A DNA stretch of 64,000 nucleotides from Erwinia sp. OLFS4 (GTDB lineage Bacteria; Pseudomonadota; Gammaproteobacteria; Enterobacterales; Enterobacteriaceae): positions 62,001 through 126,000 of the forward strand of contig NZ_MOMB01000045.1 in assembly GCF_002752165.1 (NCBI RefSeq), given 5' to 3'. Of the stretch, positions 7,691 to 17,589 are shown piece after piece. The notes under the pieces are model-generated. The model was not told the origin of the DNA. It saw nothing but the letters and a program-made list of their open reading frames with translations, and made no database searches. The stretch's first letter is position 1, and each line of letters starts with the position of its first letter. The position numbers were made by a program, and so were the translations under genes.

Positions 7691-8773
7691 TTATCTGCGC
7701 CGGATGCTGGCGTGGTTGTCATCAGGTTTCTGGCCGGTGGTACGGGCTTTTTTTGCCGCCGCGCCATAGATGGCACTGTACACTTTAAAACGTCCGGTTT
7801 GCGCCAGCACCTGATGCTGACCAAAGGTTTCATCCAGCAACTGTGCATAGGGCAAAAAGGCGTTAGCGACAATACGCAGTTCGCCGCCGCTATTAAGGTG
7901 TTTTACTGCGCCGCTGATAAGGGTTTGTGCAGCGTCAAGACTGGTCTTAAGCCCATCATGAAACGGTGGATTTGATAAAATCAGGTCAAAGCGGCCGGAA
8001 ACGTCACTGAATACATTGCTGGCAAATACTTCGCCTTCAATTCCGTTTGCCGCCAGGGTCGCTTTGCTGGCACTGAGGGCCATTGCACTGACATCGCACA
8101 ACCATAAACGTACTTTCGGTGAATGGCTGGCGAGAACCGCCGGCAGTACACCGGCACCGCAGCCGACATCCAGCACCTTACCTTTGGTATGTGGCCGCAG
8201 CGTTGAAAGTAGCAGCGCACTGCCGCTATCAATCCCATCGTGGCTGAATACCCCCGGCAGCGTGTTAATCGTCAGGCCATTGAGCGTGTAGTTATGCCAC
8301 CATGCATCAGCGTCGAAGGTTGCCTGTTTTTCCAGCCTGCCATGGTACAGTCCGCAACGGCGGGCGCCGTCAATTTTAACCAGGGGTGCAAAAGGTGAGC
8401 ACAGCTGTTCAGCGCTGCGCACGCCGCTACGATTTTCGCCAACGATAAAAATATCACTGCCGATCGGCAGCAGTGATAGCAGATTATGCAGCTGATATTG
8501 TGCTTCGGGTTTATTTTTCGGCCAGTAATAGATAAGCGTATCACAGTCGCTGAGGGTTCCGGCATTGGCTGTCAGGCCATATTGTGCATGTTCACCCATC
8601 AGGCGGTTCAGTCTCTGCCAGTGATGATATTGTTGGCTGTATGCCCGGCTTAGCGTGGTGGTTAGTTCGCCGGGCAGGCTATCTTGTAAATCGCCGGCAA
8701 ATAAAACGCGGCGTCCGGTAAATTCATCACTATGGCGCAGGATCACTTCACTGGCCGGGGAATATGCTGACAT
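7691..8773 (-). CDS. rsmC: 16S rRNA m2G1207 methyltransferase RsmC
   Basis: RsmC methylates G1207 of 16S rRNA in the 30S subunit using S-adenosylmethionine. The 360-residue product has the two-domain layout of the family: a degenerate N-terminal methyltransferase-like domain and a C-terminal catalytic domain with SAM-binding [15 protein letters not shown] and the N6/N2-methyltransferase motif NPPFHDG. The start at 8773 ([10 protein letters not shown]) matches the family N-terminus; the longer frame runs into the divergent promoter region. It is divergent from holD, as in E. coli. Confidence 0.96.
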   Translation of the reverse strand: MSAYSPASEVILRHSDEFTGRRVLFAGDLQDSLPGELTTTLSRAYSQQYHHWQRLNRLMGEHAQYGLTANAGTLSDCDTLIYYWPKNKPEAQYQLHNLLSLLPIGSDIFIVGENRSGVRSAEQLCSPFAPLVKIDGARRCGLYHGRLEKQATFDADAWWHNYTLNGLTINTLPGVFSHDGIDSGSALLLSTLRPHTKGKVLDVGCGAGVLPAVLASHSPKVRLWLCDVSAMALSASKATLAANGIEGEVFASNVFSDVSGRFDLILSNPPFHDGLKTSLDAAQTLISGAVKHLNSGGELRIVANAFLPYAQLLDETFGQHQVLAQTGRFKVYSAIYGAAAKKARTTGQKPDDNHASIRRR

Positions 8774-8878
8774 CAATGGCTCCTGTGTAATCAGAGCGGC
8801 GATTATAGTGGTTTGTTGGCACAGATTCGACGGGTTTGCTAGCATAGCCTCGCATTCGTTGTTTGGGCAGGAGAGATT

Positions 8879-9307
8879 GTGTCGGTAAGACGAGACTGGT
8901 TATTACAGCAGATGGGGATAACCCAGTACCGCCTGCGTCGCCCTCAGGCGTTGCAGGGTGATATCGTTGTGACAATTCCGCCTGCAACCCGGCTGCTTAT
9001 TGTCGCCTCAGTCCCGCCTGCGCAAAGTGAGCCGCTGGTGGCTGATGTGCTGAAAAGCCTGATGCTGACGCCACAGCAGGTATTCACGCTGACGCCAGAT
9101 CAGCTGGCGATGGTAAACGACATCAACGACTGCCCGCGCTGGTATCTGGGTATCCAGGCGACAGAAAACCACAAGGTAGCGCTGCTCACGCCGGCGCTGG
9201 ACACGCTTTATTACGATGCCGGCGCCAAACGGGCGCTCTGGCAGCAAATTTGCCAATATGAACAGCATTTCTTTACTGACAGCCGCCGATCTATCGCGGG
9301 CGTTTGA
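8879..9307 (+). CDS. holD: DNA polymerase III psi subunit HolD
   Basis: Psi joins the clamp loader to chi (HolC) and thereby to SSB. The 142-residue protein begins at GTG with the family signature [19 protein letters not shown] and ALQGDI, and ends in [14 protein letters not shown], all of which align with E. coli HolD. The 3' end overlaps rimI by 50 bases, so the two are translationally coupled as in other enterobacteria. Confidence 0.95.
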   Translation: MSVRRDWLLQQMGITQYRLRRPQALQGDIVVTIPPATRLLIVASVPPAQSEPLVADVLKSLMLTPQQVFTLTPDQLAMVNDINDCPRWYLGIQATENHKVALLTPALDTLYYDAGAKRALWQQICQYEQHFFTDSRRSIAGV

Positions 9308-9698
9308 CATTGAACAACGCAGCCATGCTTTTCCCTGGAGTGCGCAAACCCTGCAGGCTAATCAGGGGGAACGTTTTATGAATTTTCGCCTGGATTGTGA
9401 TGGCGAGATGGCTGCATTTGCCATTACGCAAGTGGTCCTTGATGAGGCCACGTTATTCAATCTGGCCGTGGACCCGGTCTACCAGCGCCGTGGTTTTGGC
9501 CGCCAGCTGTTGAGTCACCTGGTTTGCGAGCTGGAAAAGCACAATGTGATGACCTTGTGGCTTGAGGTCCGGGCTTCGAACCTGGCCGCTCTGGCACTTT
9601 ACCGCCAGCAGGGGTTCAATGAAGTGTCGTTGCGACGCCATTATTATCCGTCTGCAAACGGGCGTGAAGACGCCGTTGTCATGGCGCTGACATTGTAA
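9258..9698 (+). CDS. rimI: Ribosomal protein S18 N-alpha-acetyltransferase RimI
   Basis: RimI is a GNAT-fold enzyme that acetylates the N-terminal alanine of ribosomal protein S18 using acetyl-CoA. The 146-residue product carries HAFPWS near the N-terminus, the acetyl-CoA P-loop VDPVYQRRGFGRQLL and LWLEVRASNLAALALY. I chose the ATG at 9258 ([12 protein letters not shown]), which matches the family; the ORF extends further upstream inside holD without support. It lies in the holD-rimI-yjjG run. Confidence 0.96.
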   Translation: MNSISLLTAADLSRAFDIEQRSHAFPWSAQTLQANQGERFMNFRLDCDGEMAAFAITQVVLDEATLFNLAVDPVYQRRGFGRQLLSHLVCELEKHNVMTLWLEVRASNLAALALYRQQGFNEVSLRRHYYPSANGREDAVVMALTL

Positions 9699-9722
9699 TT
9701 ATTGACCGACAGGATATAAGCC

Positions 9723-10421
9723 ATGCTGACAAACTGGGACTGGATCCTTTTTGATGCTGACGACACGCTGTTTCATTTTGATGCTTATGCCGGTCTTCGG
9801 CAGATGTTTCTCCGCTATAAAATCGATTTTACCCGCGAAGATTACAGTGCCTATCAGGCGGTAAATAAACCACTCTGGGTTGAGTACCAGAACGGTGCCA
9901 TCACCGCACTACAGTTGCAACATCGCCGCTTTGCCGGTTGGGCAGAAAAGTTGCGTGTCGAACCACAAGAACTGAATCAACGCTTTCTTGAGGCGATGGC
10001 AGAAATTTGTCACCCGTTGCCGGGCGCAATTAGTTTACTTAACGCATTAAAAGATAAAGTAGAAATGGGTATTATTACCAACGGTTTTAGTGCGTTGCAG
10101 CAGGCGCGACTGGCGCGTACTGGCCTGCTCAGTCATTTTAAATTTGTGGTGATCTCTGAACAGGTTGGAGTGGCAAAACCACATCCGGCTATTTTTGATC
10201 ATGCGCTTGAGTTAATGGGGCACCCACCACGTCAGCGGGTCATGATGGTAGGTGATAATCCTGACTCCGATATTCTCGGGGCAATGAATGCCGGTTTTGC
10301 CAGCTGCTGGCTGAATGCGACCGGGCAGCCAGCGCCTGAGGGGATACGTTGCGACTGGGAAGTCTCATCGTTGTCGGATTTACACCGCCGCCTGTTGCCG
10401 GATAGTCCTGGGCAGGGCTGA
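9723..10421 (+). CDS. yjjG: Pyrimidine 5'-nucleotidase / dUMP phosphatase YjjG
   Basis: YjjG is a HAD-superfamily phosphatase that dephosphorylates dUMP, dTMP and non-canonical pyrimidine nucleotides, a house-cleaning activity. The 232-residue protein has HAD motif [12 protein letters not shown], motif II in IITNGFS, motif III lysine in [10 protein letters not shown] and motif [13 protein letters not shown]. It starts 24 bases after rimI and is the last gene of the holD-rimI-yjjG run. Confidence 0.95.
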   Translation: MLTNWDWILFDADDTLFHFDAYAGLRQMFLRYKIDFTREDYSAYQAVNKPLWVEYQNGAITALQLQHRRFAGWAEKLRVEPQELNQRFLEAMAEICHPLPGAISLLNALKDKVEMGIITNGFSALQQARLARTGLLSHFKFVVISEQVGVAKPHPAIFDHALELMGHPPRQRVMMVGDNPDSDILGAMNAGFASCWLNATGQPAPEGIRCDWEVSSLSDLHRRLLPDSPGQG

Positions 10422-10569
10422 CGCCCTGATGACTAACAGCAACGGCCAGCAAAACAGCAACCGGACAATAACACTGCTGCTGTTGCTCCGCATAGAAACA
10501 TAAAAAGGGTGGCGCCAGGGCGTCTTTTCAGGCAAAAATTTGCCAACGTGTCATCAACAGGAACCGGGC

Positions 10570-10998
10570 ATGAACGGCTTTCGTCCCTTTTCTTTGCTTT
10601 TTCTCAGCGTTTTTTTTATGACCACGGCTGCTGGTGCGGCTGAAACTTACCATTATCAACCTGAAGTAGTGACACTGAGTGGCCAGGTTTCCCTGCAGAC
10701 CTTTGATGGTCCGCCGGGATATGGTGACGGACCGGATGATCAGCAGGTAAAAGTGGCAGTACTGGAACTGGATAAACCTATTACGGTAATGCCGGTACCG
10801 GGAGTTGATATTAACGATCCCAACGCTCAGCAGGAAGATAACGTCAGTGATATGCAGATTGTGAATCGTAACAAGATTAATTTGCCGGAAGGCTGTTATG
10901 TCCTGACGGGGACATTAATGCATCAGGTTAATGCTAATCATTATACGCCGGTACTGCTGCAGGTAACTTCCGCCAAGCCAGCCAGCAGCTGTCATTAA
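10570..10998 (+). CDS. Exported protein with DUF4431-like C-terminus
   Basis: This 142-residue protein of unknown function begins with a clear Sec signal peptide (MNGFRPFSLLFLSVFFMTTA, cleavage probably after GAA near residue 24). The C-terminal part, EGCYVLTGTLMHQVNANHYTPVLLQV, resembles DUF4431, a small domain of unknown role in exported proteins. Two cysteines near the C-terminus could form a disulfide in the periplasm. The ATG at 10570 has an AGGAAC ribosome-binding site. A second exported unknown follows after 18 bases, so the two likely form a pair. Neither belongs to the usual yjjG-prfC interval. Confidence 0.75.
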   Translation: MNGFRPFSLLFLSVFFMTTAAGAAETYHYQPEVVTLSGQVSLQTFDGPPGYGDGPDDQQVKVAVLELDKPITVMPVPGVDINDPNAQQEDNVSDMQIVNRNKINLPEGCYVLTGTLMHQVNANHYTPVLLQVTSAKPASSCH

Positions 10999-11016
10999 AT
11001 GTGCGGGAGCGTTAAC

Positions 11017-11604
11017 ATGATGAATAAAATTGTGGTTCTGGCTCTGACTGCCACGGGACTGGCTGGCTGGCCGGCAAGAATGATCAAAGCCTCTGAGCTA
11101 GCATCTGCGCCAACCCAACGCCTGATCACAGAGCAGGCTGCATTGCCGTTAAATCGCGCTGATTTTACGGTGATCATTAACCAGCACAAGGTGGCGTTAA
11201 TGGCGTTCTGGGATAGCGCTCTGGCTGAAAAACTCGGTCCTGCCAGCCACAGCGATTATGTTGGCTCATCTCCGGAAGAGGGAGGGGGGTATAAATTTTA
11301 TCGTTATCAGTATGATAGCTTTACCCTCTACACCTCTAATCTCGACTGGGAAAAACAGCGTCAGGAAATCGACAGCTACCGTATCGCACAAATTACTCTC
11401 CACTCGCCCGTACTGCGCACCGCGCGCGGTATCCATATTGGTTCGACAGAGCAGGCGGTTTTGCAAGCTTATGGCACCGGCGTGTATGAGAGCTATCAGG
11501 ATATTCAGCGGCGTTGTTACCGCTTTCAGGGAATGGAGCTGGTTTTCACGCTGCAACACAACGATGTCAATGCAATTACGCTGGTCTGGTCCGGGCGACA
11601 CTGA
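11017..11604 (+). CDS. Exported protein of unknown function
   Basis: The 195-residue protein has an N-terminal hydrophobic segment (MMNKIVVLALTATGLAGW) consistent with a signal sequence, and no further membrane segments. Near the C-terminus, RGIHIGSTEQAVLQAYG resembles a short turn motif seen in several small exported lipoprotein-like families, but I cannot assign a family. A GGGAG ribosome-binding site precedes the ATG at 11017, only 18 bases after the DUF4431-like gene, which suggests co-transcription and perhaps a joint envelope function. Confidence 0.72.
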   Translation: MMNKIVVLALTATGLAGWPARMIKASELASAPTQRLITEQAALPLNRADFTVIINQHKVALMAFWDSALAEKLGPASHSDYVGSSPEEGGGYKFYRYQYDSFTLYTSNLDWEKQRQEIDSYRIAQITLHSPVLRTARGIHIGSTEQAVLQAYGTGVYESYQDIQRRCYRFQGMELVFTLQHNDVNAITLVWSGRH

Positions 11605-11746
11605 ACCCTGACCGGTCAATCCTTTCTTTGACAATGATTGTTTCTCAGTGGCCAATCGGCGAAAATGCCGGCCATTGTTATTAACAAGGTGCTGTATTGC
11701 GGCTGAAAAGCCAGCAATGCAGCCTGATTGAGCGAATCAAACCAAT

Positions 11747-13336
11747 ATGTCTAATGCGCCATTTATGCAAGAAGTTGCGCGCCGCCGCACCTTTGCCATT
11801 ATTTCCCACCCCGACGCCGGTAAAACCACGATCACTGAAAAAGTGTTGCTGTTTGGCCAGGCGATCCAGACTGCCGGAACGGTTAAGGGGCGAGGTTCCA
11901 GCCAGCATGCAAAATCTGACTGGATGGAAATGGAGAAGCAGCGCGGTATTTCTATTACCACCTCGGTGATGCAGTTTCCCTATCGTGAGGCGCTGGTTAA
12001 CCTGCTTGATACCCCCGGCCATGAAGATTTCTCCGAAGACACATACCGCACTCTGACTGCGGTTGACTGTTGTCTGATGGTGATTGATGCGGCAAAAGGG
12101 GTTGAGGATCGCACCCGTAAACTGATGGAAGTGACGCGCCTGCGCGACACGCCGATTCTGACGTTTATGAACAAGCTTGACCGTGATATCCGCGATCCGA
12201 TGGCGCTGCTTGATGAAGTGGAAAACGAACTGAAAATTGCCTGTGCGCCTGTCACCTGGCCAATTGGTTGCGGCAAATTGTTTAAAGGGGTTTATCACCT
12301 CTATAACGATGAAACCTATCTTTATCAGTCGGGTATGGGACATACCATTCAGGCCACGCGCATTGTGAAAGGGCTGCACAATCCGGAACTGGATGATGCT
12401 GTTGGTGAAGACCTCGCCAGTCAGCTGCGTGATGAACTGGAACTGGTAAAAGGGGCCTCTAATGAATTTGATCACGCGGCGTTTCTTGCGGGCATACTGA
12501 CGCCGGTATTTTTTGGCACTGCGCTGGGTAACTTTGGCGTCGACCATATGCTTGATGGCCTGATCAGCTGGGCCCCGGCACCCATGCCGAGGGTTTCCGA
12601 TACCCGTCGCGTTGAAGCATCTGAAGAAAAATTCAGCGGGTTTATTTTTAAAATCCAGGCCAATATGGATCCCAAACACCGTGACCGGGTGGCTTTCATG
12701 CGTGTGGTTTCCGGTAAGTATGAAAAAGGCATGAAGTTACGTCAGGTTCGAACCGGCAAAGACGTAGTGATTTCTGACGCGCTGACGTTTATGGCCGGCG
12801 ACCGGGCGCATGTCGAAGAGGCTTATCCGGGCGATATCATTGGATTACACAACCATGGCACCATTCAGATAGGAGACACCTTTACCCAGGGTGAAACCAT
12901 GAAGTTTACGGGGATACCGAACTTTGCGCCGGAACTTTTTCGCCGTATCCGGCTGCGCGATCCGCTGAAACAAAAACAGTTGCTTAAGGGATTAGTCCAG
13001 CTTTCAGAAGAGGGCGCCGTGCAGGTTTTCCGCCCGGTTGCCAATAACGATCTGATTGTCGGTGCGGTGGGGGTGCTGCAGTTCGATGTGGTTGTGGCGC
13101 GCCTGAAAAGCGAATACAACGTGGAGGCGATCTATGAATCGGTCAATGTGGCTACCGCGCGCTGGGTGGAAAGTGGTGACGCGAAAAAATTTGACGAGTT
13201 TCAGCGCAAGAATGAAGTTAATCTGGCGCTGGATGGCGGCAACAACCTTACCTATATCGCGCCGACTATGGTTAACCTCAATCTGACCCAGGAGCGTTTT
13301 CCTGAGATAAATTTCCGGAAAACCCGCGAGCATTGA
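11747..13336 (+). CDS. prfC: Peptide chain release factor 3
   Basis: RF3 is a translational GTPase that ejects RF1 and RF2 from the ribosome after peptide release. The 529-residue product has the expected length. The GTPase motifs are G1 [10 protein letters not shown]3 DTPGHEDFS and G4 NKLDRD, all in the first 150 residues, followed by domains II and III. It is flanked by the two exported unknowns and by osmY. No close promoter partner is evident. Confidence 0.97.
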   Translation: MSNAPFMQEVARRRTFAIISHPDAGKTTITEKVLLFGQAIQTAGTVKGRGSSQHAKSDWMEMEKQRGISITTSVMQFPYREALVNLLDTPGHEDFSEDTYRTLTAVDCCLMVIDAAKGVEDRTRKLMEVTRLRDTPILTFMNKLDRDIRDPMALLDEVENELKIACAPVTWPIGCGKLFKGVYHLYNDETYLYQSGMGHTIQATRIVKGLHNPELDDAVGEDLASQLRDELELVKGASNEFDHAAFLAGILTPVFFGTALGNFGVDHMLDGLISWAPAPMPRVSDTRRVEASEEKFSGFIFKIQANMDPKHRDRVAFMRVVSGKYEKGMKLRQVRTGKDVVISDALTFMAGDRAHVEEAYPGDIIGLHNHGTIQIGDTFTQGETMKFTGIPNFAPELFRRIRLRDPLKQKQLLKGLVQLSEEGAVQVFRPVANNDLIVGAVGVLQFDVVVARLKSEYNVEAIYESVNVATARWVESGDAKKFDEFQRKNEVNLALDGGNNLTYIAPTMVNLNLTQERFPEINFRKTREH

Positions 13337-13630
13337 TCGAGGAGTCCCCGGTGAGTTTCTTTTTACTCAATAATCTGGCCCGTTAGCGGGTCAGCAACCG
13401 GTCGGCATTGTGCCGCAATATGTTGCAGAACCCTCCTAAAAACGCTGCGTTATGTCGCTTTTCTGCGCAAATCTGCCGTCGGAGCAGGTGATATTCCATA
13501 AACACACTATATTTATTAACACCCGGCACTGATTAATTCGGTATCAGAGGCCCGGTATTCGCCGGCTGCCACGCCGTTTGTGGCTTACAGGCTCACTGTG
13601 TGGATGGACTCAGCAAGAAGGACGCGAATA
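13337..13630. other. Intergenic region, prfC to osmY
   Basis: About 294 bases without a credible gene. It contains a weak inverted repeat near 13378-13393 (GGCCCG / CGGGTC) without a T run, and an AT-rich tract near 13505-13520 including CTATATTTATT. That tract could be a stationary-phase type -10 for osmY, but this is only suggestive. Confidence 0.4.
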
Positions 13631-14245
13631 ATGAATCAATCGCAGAAGATAAAAAACCTGCTGGCAATAATGGCTGGCATGCTATTGCTAACGGGGGTGG
13701 CGTCTGCCGATGACAGCCTCAGCGGTAAAGTGAAAAGCGCGGCCAGTGATGCAGGGGCAAAAATTGATAGTTCGATGAAAAAAGTCGACAGCTATATGGA
13801 CGATAGTGGTATTACGGCTAAAGTTAAAGCGGCGTTAGTTAACGACAGTGCGATAAAAAGCACAGATATTTCGGTGAAAACCCAAAAAGGGGTGGTAACG
13901 CTCAGCGGTTTTGTTGCCGACCGGCAGCAGGCTGATAACGCGCTGGCGCTGGCCCGCAGCGTAGCCGGTGTGAAGTCTGTCACTGACCAGCTGCAGCTAA
14001 AAGAGAGCAAGGGGCAGACGCTGAAAGGGTATGCGGGTGATACCGCAACGACCAGTGAAATAAAAGCTAAACTGTTAGCTGATGACATTGTTCCGTCGCG
14101 GAAAGTGAAGGTGACTACCACCAGTGGCGTGGTGCAACTTTCCGGTACGGTAGATAACCAGGCGCAGTCTCAGCGCGCCGAAGGAATCGCCAAAGCCATT
14201 GAAGGCGTCAAGAGCGTGAAAAACGATCTTACAGTCAAACCGTAA
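13631..14245 (+). CDS. osmY: Osmotically induced periplasmic protein OsmY (two BON domains)
   Basis: OsmY is a periplasmic chaperone-like protein induced by osmotic stress and stationary phase. The 204-residue product has a signal peptide ([17 protein letters not shown], cleavage about residue 28) and two BON domains with the repeating pattern [11 protein letters not shown]...[14 protein letters not shown] and [12 protein letters not shown]...[15 protein letters not shown] chose the ATG at 13631 (MNQSQKI) because it places the signal peptide at the N-terminus. A YtjA-type small membrane protein follows, as in E. coli. Confidence 0.94.
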   Translation: MNQSQKIKNLLAIMAGMLLLTGVASADDSLSGKVKSAASDAGAKIDSSMKKVDSYMDDSGITAKVKAALVNDSAIKSTDISVKTQKGVVTLSGFVADRQQADNALALARSVAGVKSVTDQLQLKESKGQTLKGYAGDTATTSEIKAKLLADDIVPSRKVKVTTTSGVVQLSGTVDNQAQSQRAEGIAKAIEGVKSVKNDLTVKP

Positions 14246-14372
14246 GATATTCAGGTCGGGTAAAACAGCAAGCCAGACTTAAATTAATCCAGAAGAGAGA
14301 GACTCAGTGGCTATTGAGTGCTGAGGGATAATACAAAGCAATTCGATTATCACCATGGTTAAGGAGAGGCTT

Positions 14373-14534
14373 ATGTTACGTTGGGGTATTATTTTTCTGA
14401 TTATTGCGATTATTGCAGCGGCTCTTGGCTTCGGAAGCCTGGCAGGTACCGCCGCGATGGCAGCAAAAATCGTCTTTGTTGTGGCTATTATTATTTTCCT
14501 TGTCAGCCTGTTTACCGGCCGCAAACGGTTATAA
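14373..14534 (+). CDS. ytjA: Small membrane protein YtjA (DUF1328)
   Basis: This 53-residue gene has a good Shine-Dalgarno (AAGGAGAGG) seven bases before the ATG. The product starts [20 protein letters not shown] and ends in SLFTGRKRL, with two hydrophobic helices separated by [12 protein letters not shown]. This is a near-exact match to the DUF1328/YtjA family of enterobacteria. Its function is unknown. It sits directly downstream of osmY, as in E. coli. Confidence 0.93.
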   Translation: MLRWGIIFLIIAIIAAALGFGSLAGTAAMAAKIVFVVAIIIFLVSLFTGRKRL

Positions 14535-14600
14535 GTCGGATGTCATTGTGGTTCCTCAGGTCATGATAATACGCTGATCTCATCAGATCGGATGTAAAAA

Positions 14601-14626
14601 AGGCATTCCTTTGGGAATGCCTTTTT
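14601..14626 (+). terminator. Rho-independent terminator after ytjA
   Basis: A perfect 9-bp stem (AGGCATTCC / GGAATGCCT) with a 4-base loop is followed by TTTTTG and preceded by an A tract, so it may act in both directions. Confidence 0.88.
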
Positions 14627-14710
14627 GTCTGGTCAAAACGCTTTTTAAGTACAATCTGAAGTGCCAAAGGTTTGCTATGCTTCGTCTGTTTTTTGTACGG
14701 GGGCAAAGGC

Positions 14711-15787
14711 GTGGGCGAATATATTCCCATAACATTGGGTACCGGTGAGCCGTTGGCGCTGCAGCCTTTCCGTCCGGGCAAACTGGCTCTGGTGTGCGAA
14801 GGCGGCGGACAACGGGGGATTTTTACCGCAGGCGTGCTGGATGAATTCCAGCGGGCGCGCTTTGATCCGTTTGATCTTTACCTTGGCACGTCGGCTGGGG
14901 CGCAAAATCTTTCTGCTTTTGTCTGTGACCAACCCGGTTATGCCCGGCGAGTGATCACGCGTTACACCACCAGCAAACGCTTTTTTAATCCGCTACGCTT
15001 TGTGCGCGGCGGGCATTTGATTGACCTCGACTGGCTGGTGGATATCACCAGGGCTGAGTTGCCGCTGGCGATGCACGTTGCCGGCCAGCGCTTTGACAAC
15101 GGCCGGGATTTTTATATGTGTGCCTGTCGCAGCGATGATTACCGGCCTTTTTACTTTAAACCGACCCCGGAAAACTGGCTGGATATTATTCGCGCATCCA
15201 GCGCCATACCGGGATTTTACCGTCCTGGCGTGATGCTGGAAGGCGTCAGCTATCTGGATGGAGGAATTACCGACGCGATACCGGTACGCCAGGCCGCACA
15301 GCTGGGGGCGCAAACGATCGTGGTGATCAGGACCGTACCCTCGCAGATGGTGTACAGCTCGCAGTGGGTAAAACGCATCGAACGCTGGCTCAGTGACAGC
15401 GCTTTACAGCCGCTGATAAACCTGTTGCAGGTGCATGAAGCAAGCTACCGCGAGATCCAGCACTATATTGATAATCCGCCGGCAGGATTACGCATTATCG
15501 AGATTTTTCCATCACAGCCATTAATGAGTATGGCCCTTGGCAGCCGTATTACTTCCCTCAATCAGGACTATCATCTGGGCCGGCGTTGTGGTCGTTATTT
15601 CCTCTCCACCATCGGACGCTGGCTGAGTGGCAATGATGCTTGTGGCCGTCCGCAGCGGGTGACGCCACCGGCAGCGGTGGCCAATTCCGCCGTCTGCCGC
15701 CAGCTCCTTGCGCCGGAAATGATGCCCGTTATGATGAGGACTCGCTGGCGTGAGCGCGCTGTTTGTCGATACCCACTGTCATTTTGA
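14711..15787 (+). CDS. yjjU: Patatin-like phospholipase YjjU
   Basis: The 358-residue protein has the patatin lipid acyl hydrolase core: oxyanion loop CEGGGQRGIF, nucleophile elbow GTSAG and the catalytic aspartate in DGGITDAI. The physiological substrate of YjjU is unknown. I chose the GTG at 14711 (MGEYIPITLG) by similarity to the family; upstream in-frame codons read into the terminator-proximal leader. The 3' end overlaps yjjV by 38 bases. Confidence 0.9.
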   Translation: MGEYIPITLGTGEPLALQPFRPGKLALVCEGGGQRGIFTAGVLDEFQRARFDPFDLYLGTSAGAQNLSAFVCDQPGYARRVITRYTTSKRFFNPLRFVRGGHLIDLDWLVDITRAELPLAMHVAGQRFDNGRDFYMCACRSDDYRPFYFKPTPENWLDIIRASSAIPGFYRPGVMLEGVSYLDGGITDAIPVRQAAQLGAQTIVVIRTVPSQMVYSSQWVKRIERWLSDSALQPLINLLQVHEASYREIQHYIDNPPAGLRIIEIFPSQPLMSMALGSRITSLNQDYHLGRRCGRYFLSTIGRWLSGNDACGRPQRVTPPAAVANSAVCRQLLAPEMMPVMMRTRWRERAVCRYPLSF

Positions 15788-16529
15788 TTTTCCGCCGTTC
15801 AGTGGTGATGAAGCCGACAGCCTGGCGCGTGCCGCCGCGGCAGGCATTGAAAAAATTATCGTGCCGGCGACCGTCGCTGCCCGCTTCCCCGCCGTGCTGG
15901 CGCTGGCCCAACGCTGGCAGCCGCTTCACGCTGCACTGGGACTGCATCCGGTCTTCATTGACCATCATCAGCAGGATGCCGATATAGCCACGCTGGAACA
16001 GATTGTGCGGCAACGCCCGGCCAGCCTGGTGGCAATTGGCGAAATTGGGCTGGATTTATACATTGATACGCCGCAATTTGAACGTCAGCAGGCATTACTG
16101 GAAGCGCAGTTGCGGCTGGCACGTGATTACGATTTACCGGTTATTCTCCACTCACGGCGGACCCATGACAAGCTCGCCTGGCACCTGCGCCGTTTTCCGC
16201 TGACGCGCTGCGGGGTGATACACGGTTTTGCCGGCAGCCTGTCACAGGCTGAAGCCTTTGTCCGGCTCGGTTATAAAATTGGTGTGGGTGGCACCATTAG
16301 CTGGCCGCGGGCCAGTAAGACCCGTCAGACCATTGCCCGGTTGCCACTTTCCGCGCTGCTGCTGGAAACCGATGCACCGGATATGCCCTTGCAGGGCTAT
16401 CAGGGGCAACCTAACCGGCCGGAACGCATTGCCGACGTCTGGCGCGTTTTGTGTGAGCTGCGCAGTGAATCCCCGCAGCATATTGCGGCAACCATCCGGG
16501 CCAATACCCGCGAACTTTTTGCTATCTGA
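15750..16529 (+). CDS. yjjV: TatD-family metal-dependent hydrolase YjjV
   Basis: The 259-residue protein starts at GTG and belongs to the TatD DNase family, TIM-barrel metal hydrolases. Metal ligands are visible in FVDTHCHFD, GEIGLDLY, PVILHSR, GVIHGFAGS and LETDAPD. It overlaps the end of yjjU, so the pair is translationally coupled. In E. coli yjjW and yjjI follow; here the deo region follows directly. Confidence 0.94.
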   Translation: MSALFVDTHCHFDFPPFSGDEADSLARAAAAGIEKIIVPATVAARFPAVLALAQRWQPLHAALGLHPVFIDHHQQDADIATLEQIVRQRPASLVAIGEIGLDLYIDTPQFERQQALLEAQLRLARDYDLPVILHSRRTHDKLAWHLRRFPLTRCGVIHGFAGSLSQAEAFVRLGYKIGVGGTISWPRASKTRQTIARLPLSALLLETDAPDMPLQGYQGQPNRPERIADVWRVLCELRSESPQHIAATIRANTRELFAI

Positions 16530-16551
16530 ATCCGCTGAGCCGGCAGCGGAT
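16530..16551 (+). terminator. Stem-loop after yjjV
   Basis: An 8-bp inverted repeat (ATCCGCTG / CAGCGGAT, 6-base loop) directly follows the yjjV stop. No T run follows on the plus strand, so termination function is uncertain. Confidence 0.35.
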
Positions 16552-16569
16552 AAAAATTCATAACATGAA

Positions 16570-16585
16570 TGTTAAAATAATAACA
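16570..16585. promoter_or_regulatory. DeoR operator-like palindrome 1
   Basis: TGTTAAAATAATAACA has the same 16-base layout as the E. coli DeoR operator (TGTTA-N6-TAACA). A second overlapping palindrome, TAACATGAATGTTA, lies at 16561-16574. Confidence 0.6.
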
Positions 16586-16711
16586 TTTTTCGCTGTGCGA
16601 TCCGTACCGGGGTTGTGCTTGTTTTTGTGACTTATGTTCGTTTTTTATTGTTTTTATAACCATTTTTATTTGGCTATGCCCCGGCAGATCATACCTTTCT
16701 TCAGTCAGGGT

Positions 16712-16727
16712 TGTTATGATAGTAACA
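16712..16727. promoter_or_regulatory. DeoR operator-like palindrome 2
   Basis: TGTTATGATAGTAACA matches TGTTA-N6-TAACA. It lies 65 bases before deoC and 142 bases from the first palindrome, so a looped repressor complex of the E. coli deo kind is conceivable. Confidence 0.65.
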
Positions 16728-16776
16728 TTGCAGGCCACGATAATGGTATCGGACTGTTAACCGGAGCAATGACAGA

Positions 16777-17556
16777 ATGACCGACAAAGCAGTAACCGCT
16801 GTAAGAGCGTTAAAACTGATGGACCTGACCACCCTCAATGATGACGATAACGATGAAAAGGTTATCGCATTATGCAAACAGGCCAAAACTGCGCTGGGAA
16901 ATACGGCGGCCATCTGCATCTACCCGCGTTTTATCCCGGTTGCGCGCAAAGCGCTGCGTGAACAGGGTACACCGGAGGTACGTATTGCTACGGTCACCAA
17001 TTTTCCGCATGGTAACGACGATGTTGATATTGCACTGGCCGAAACCCGTGCCGCCATTGCCTATGGTGCCGATGAAGTTGATGTGGTATTTCCTTATCGC
17101 GCGCTGATGGCAGGTAACTCAGAGGTTGGTTTTGAACTGGTTAAAGCCTGTAAAACGGTTTGTCACCAGGCCGGGGTATTATTAAAAGTCATTATCGAAA
17201 GCGGAGAGTTGCAGCAGCCATCGCTAATACGTCAGGCCTCGCAGATCGCGATTGACGCTGGCGCAGATTTTATCAAAACCTCCACCGGTAAAGTGGCGGT
17301 TAACGCCACGCCGCAGTCTGCCGAAATCATGCTGCGCGTCATCAAAGAACAAGGCGTCGCAGAGCGGGTGGGTTTTAAGCCGGCAGGAGGCGTACGCACG
17401 GTGGATGACGCGGCGGTCTATTTGCAGCTGGCAGATGATATTCTGGGCACAGATTGGGCGGATGCCCGTCATTTTCGCTTCGGGGCATCCAGCCTGTTAA
17501 CCAGCCTGTTGCACGCCTGTGGTTATCACAACACAAACAGCGACAGTCACTATTAA
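16777..17556 (+). CDS. deoC: Deoxyribose-phosphate aldolase
   Basis: DeoC splits 2-deoxyribose-5-phosphate into glyceraldehyde-3-phosphate and acetaldehyde, the last step of deoxynucleoside catabolism. The 259-residue class I aldolase has the Schiff-base lysine in [10 protein letters not shown] and the second active-site lysine in [10 protein letters not shown]. Two DeoR-like palindromes lie upstream. Downstream the expected deoA is missing; about 240 bases with a possible terminator separate deoC from deoB. Confidence 0.97.
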   Translation: MTDKAVTAVRALKLMDLTTLNDDDNDEKVIALCKQAKTALGNTAAICIYPRFIPVARKALREQGTPEVRIATVTNFPHGNDDVDIALAETRAAIAYGADEVDVVFPYRALMAGNSEVGFELVKACKTVCHQAGVLLKVIIESGELQQPSLIRQASQIAIDAGADFIKTSTGKVAVNATPQSAEIMLRVIKEQGVAERVGFKPAGGVRTVDDAAVYLQLADDILGTDWADARHFRFGASSLLTSLLHACGYHNTNSDSHY

Positions 17557-17565
17557 TCAGCCGGG

Positions 17566-17589
17566 CCGGGCTGGGAACACCCGGTTTTT
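17566..17589 (+). terminator. Possible terminator between deoC and deoB
   Basis: A short GC stem (CCGGG / CCCGG, 9-base loop) is followed by TTTTTA. If functional it would separate deoC from deoB-deoD transcriptionally. Confidence 0.45.

Noticed and set aside
10429-10503. 24-codon frame with five consecutive leucine codons between yjjG and the DUF4431-like gene, resembling a leader peptide
   Set aside because: No good ribosome-binding site, no convincing attenuator after it, and the downstream gene is not a leucine gene. It is an in-frame part of a longer frame running inside yjjG.
16628-16645. TGTGA-containing segment upstream of deoC, considered as a CRP site
   Set aside because: Only one half-site fits; the second half (TTCGT) does not match TCACA.
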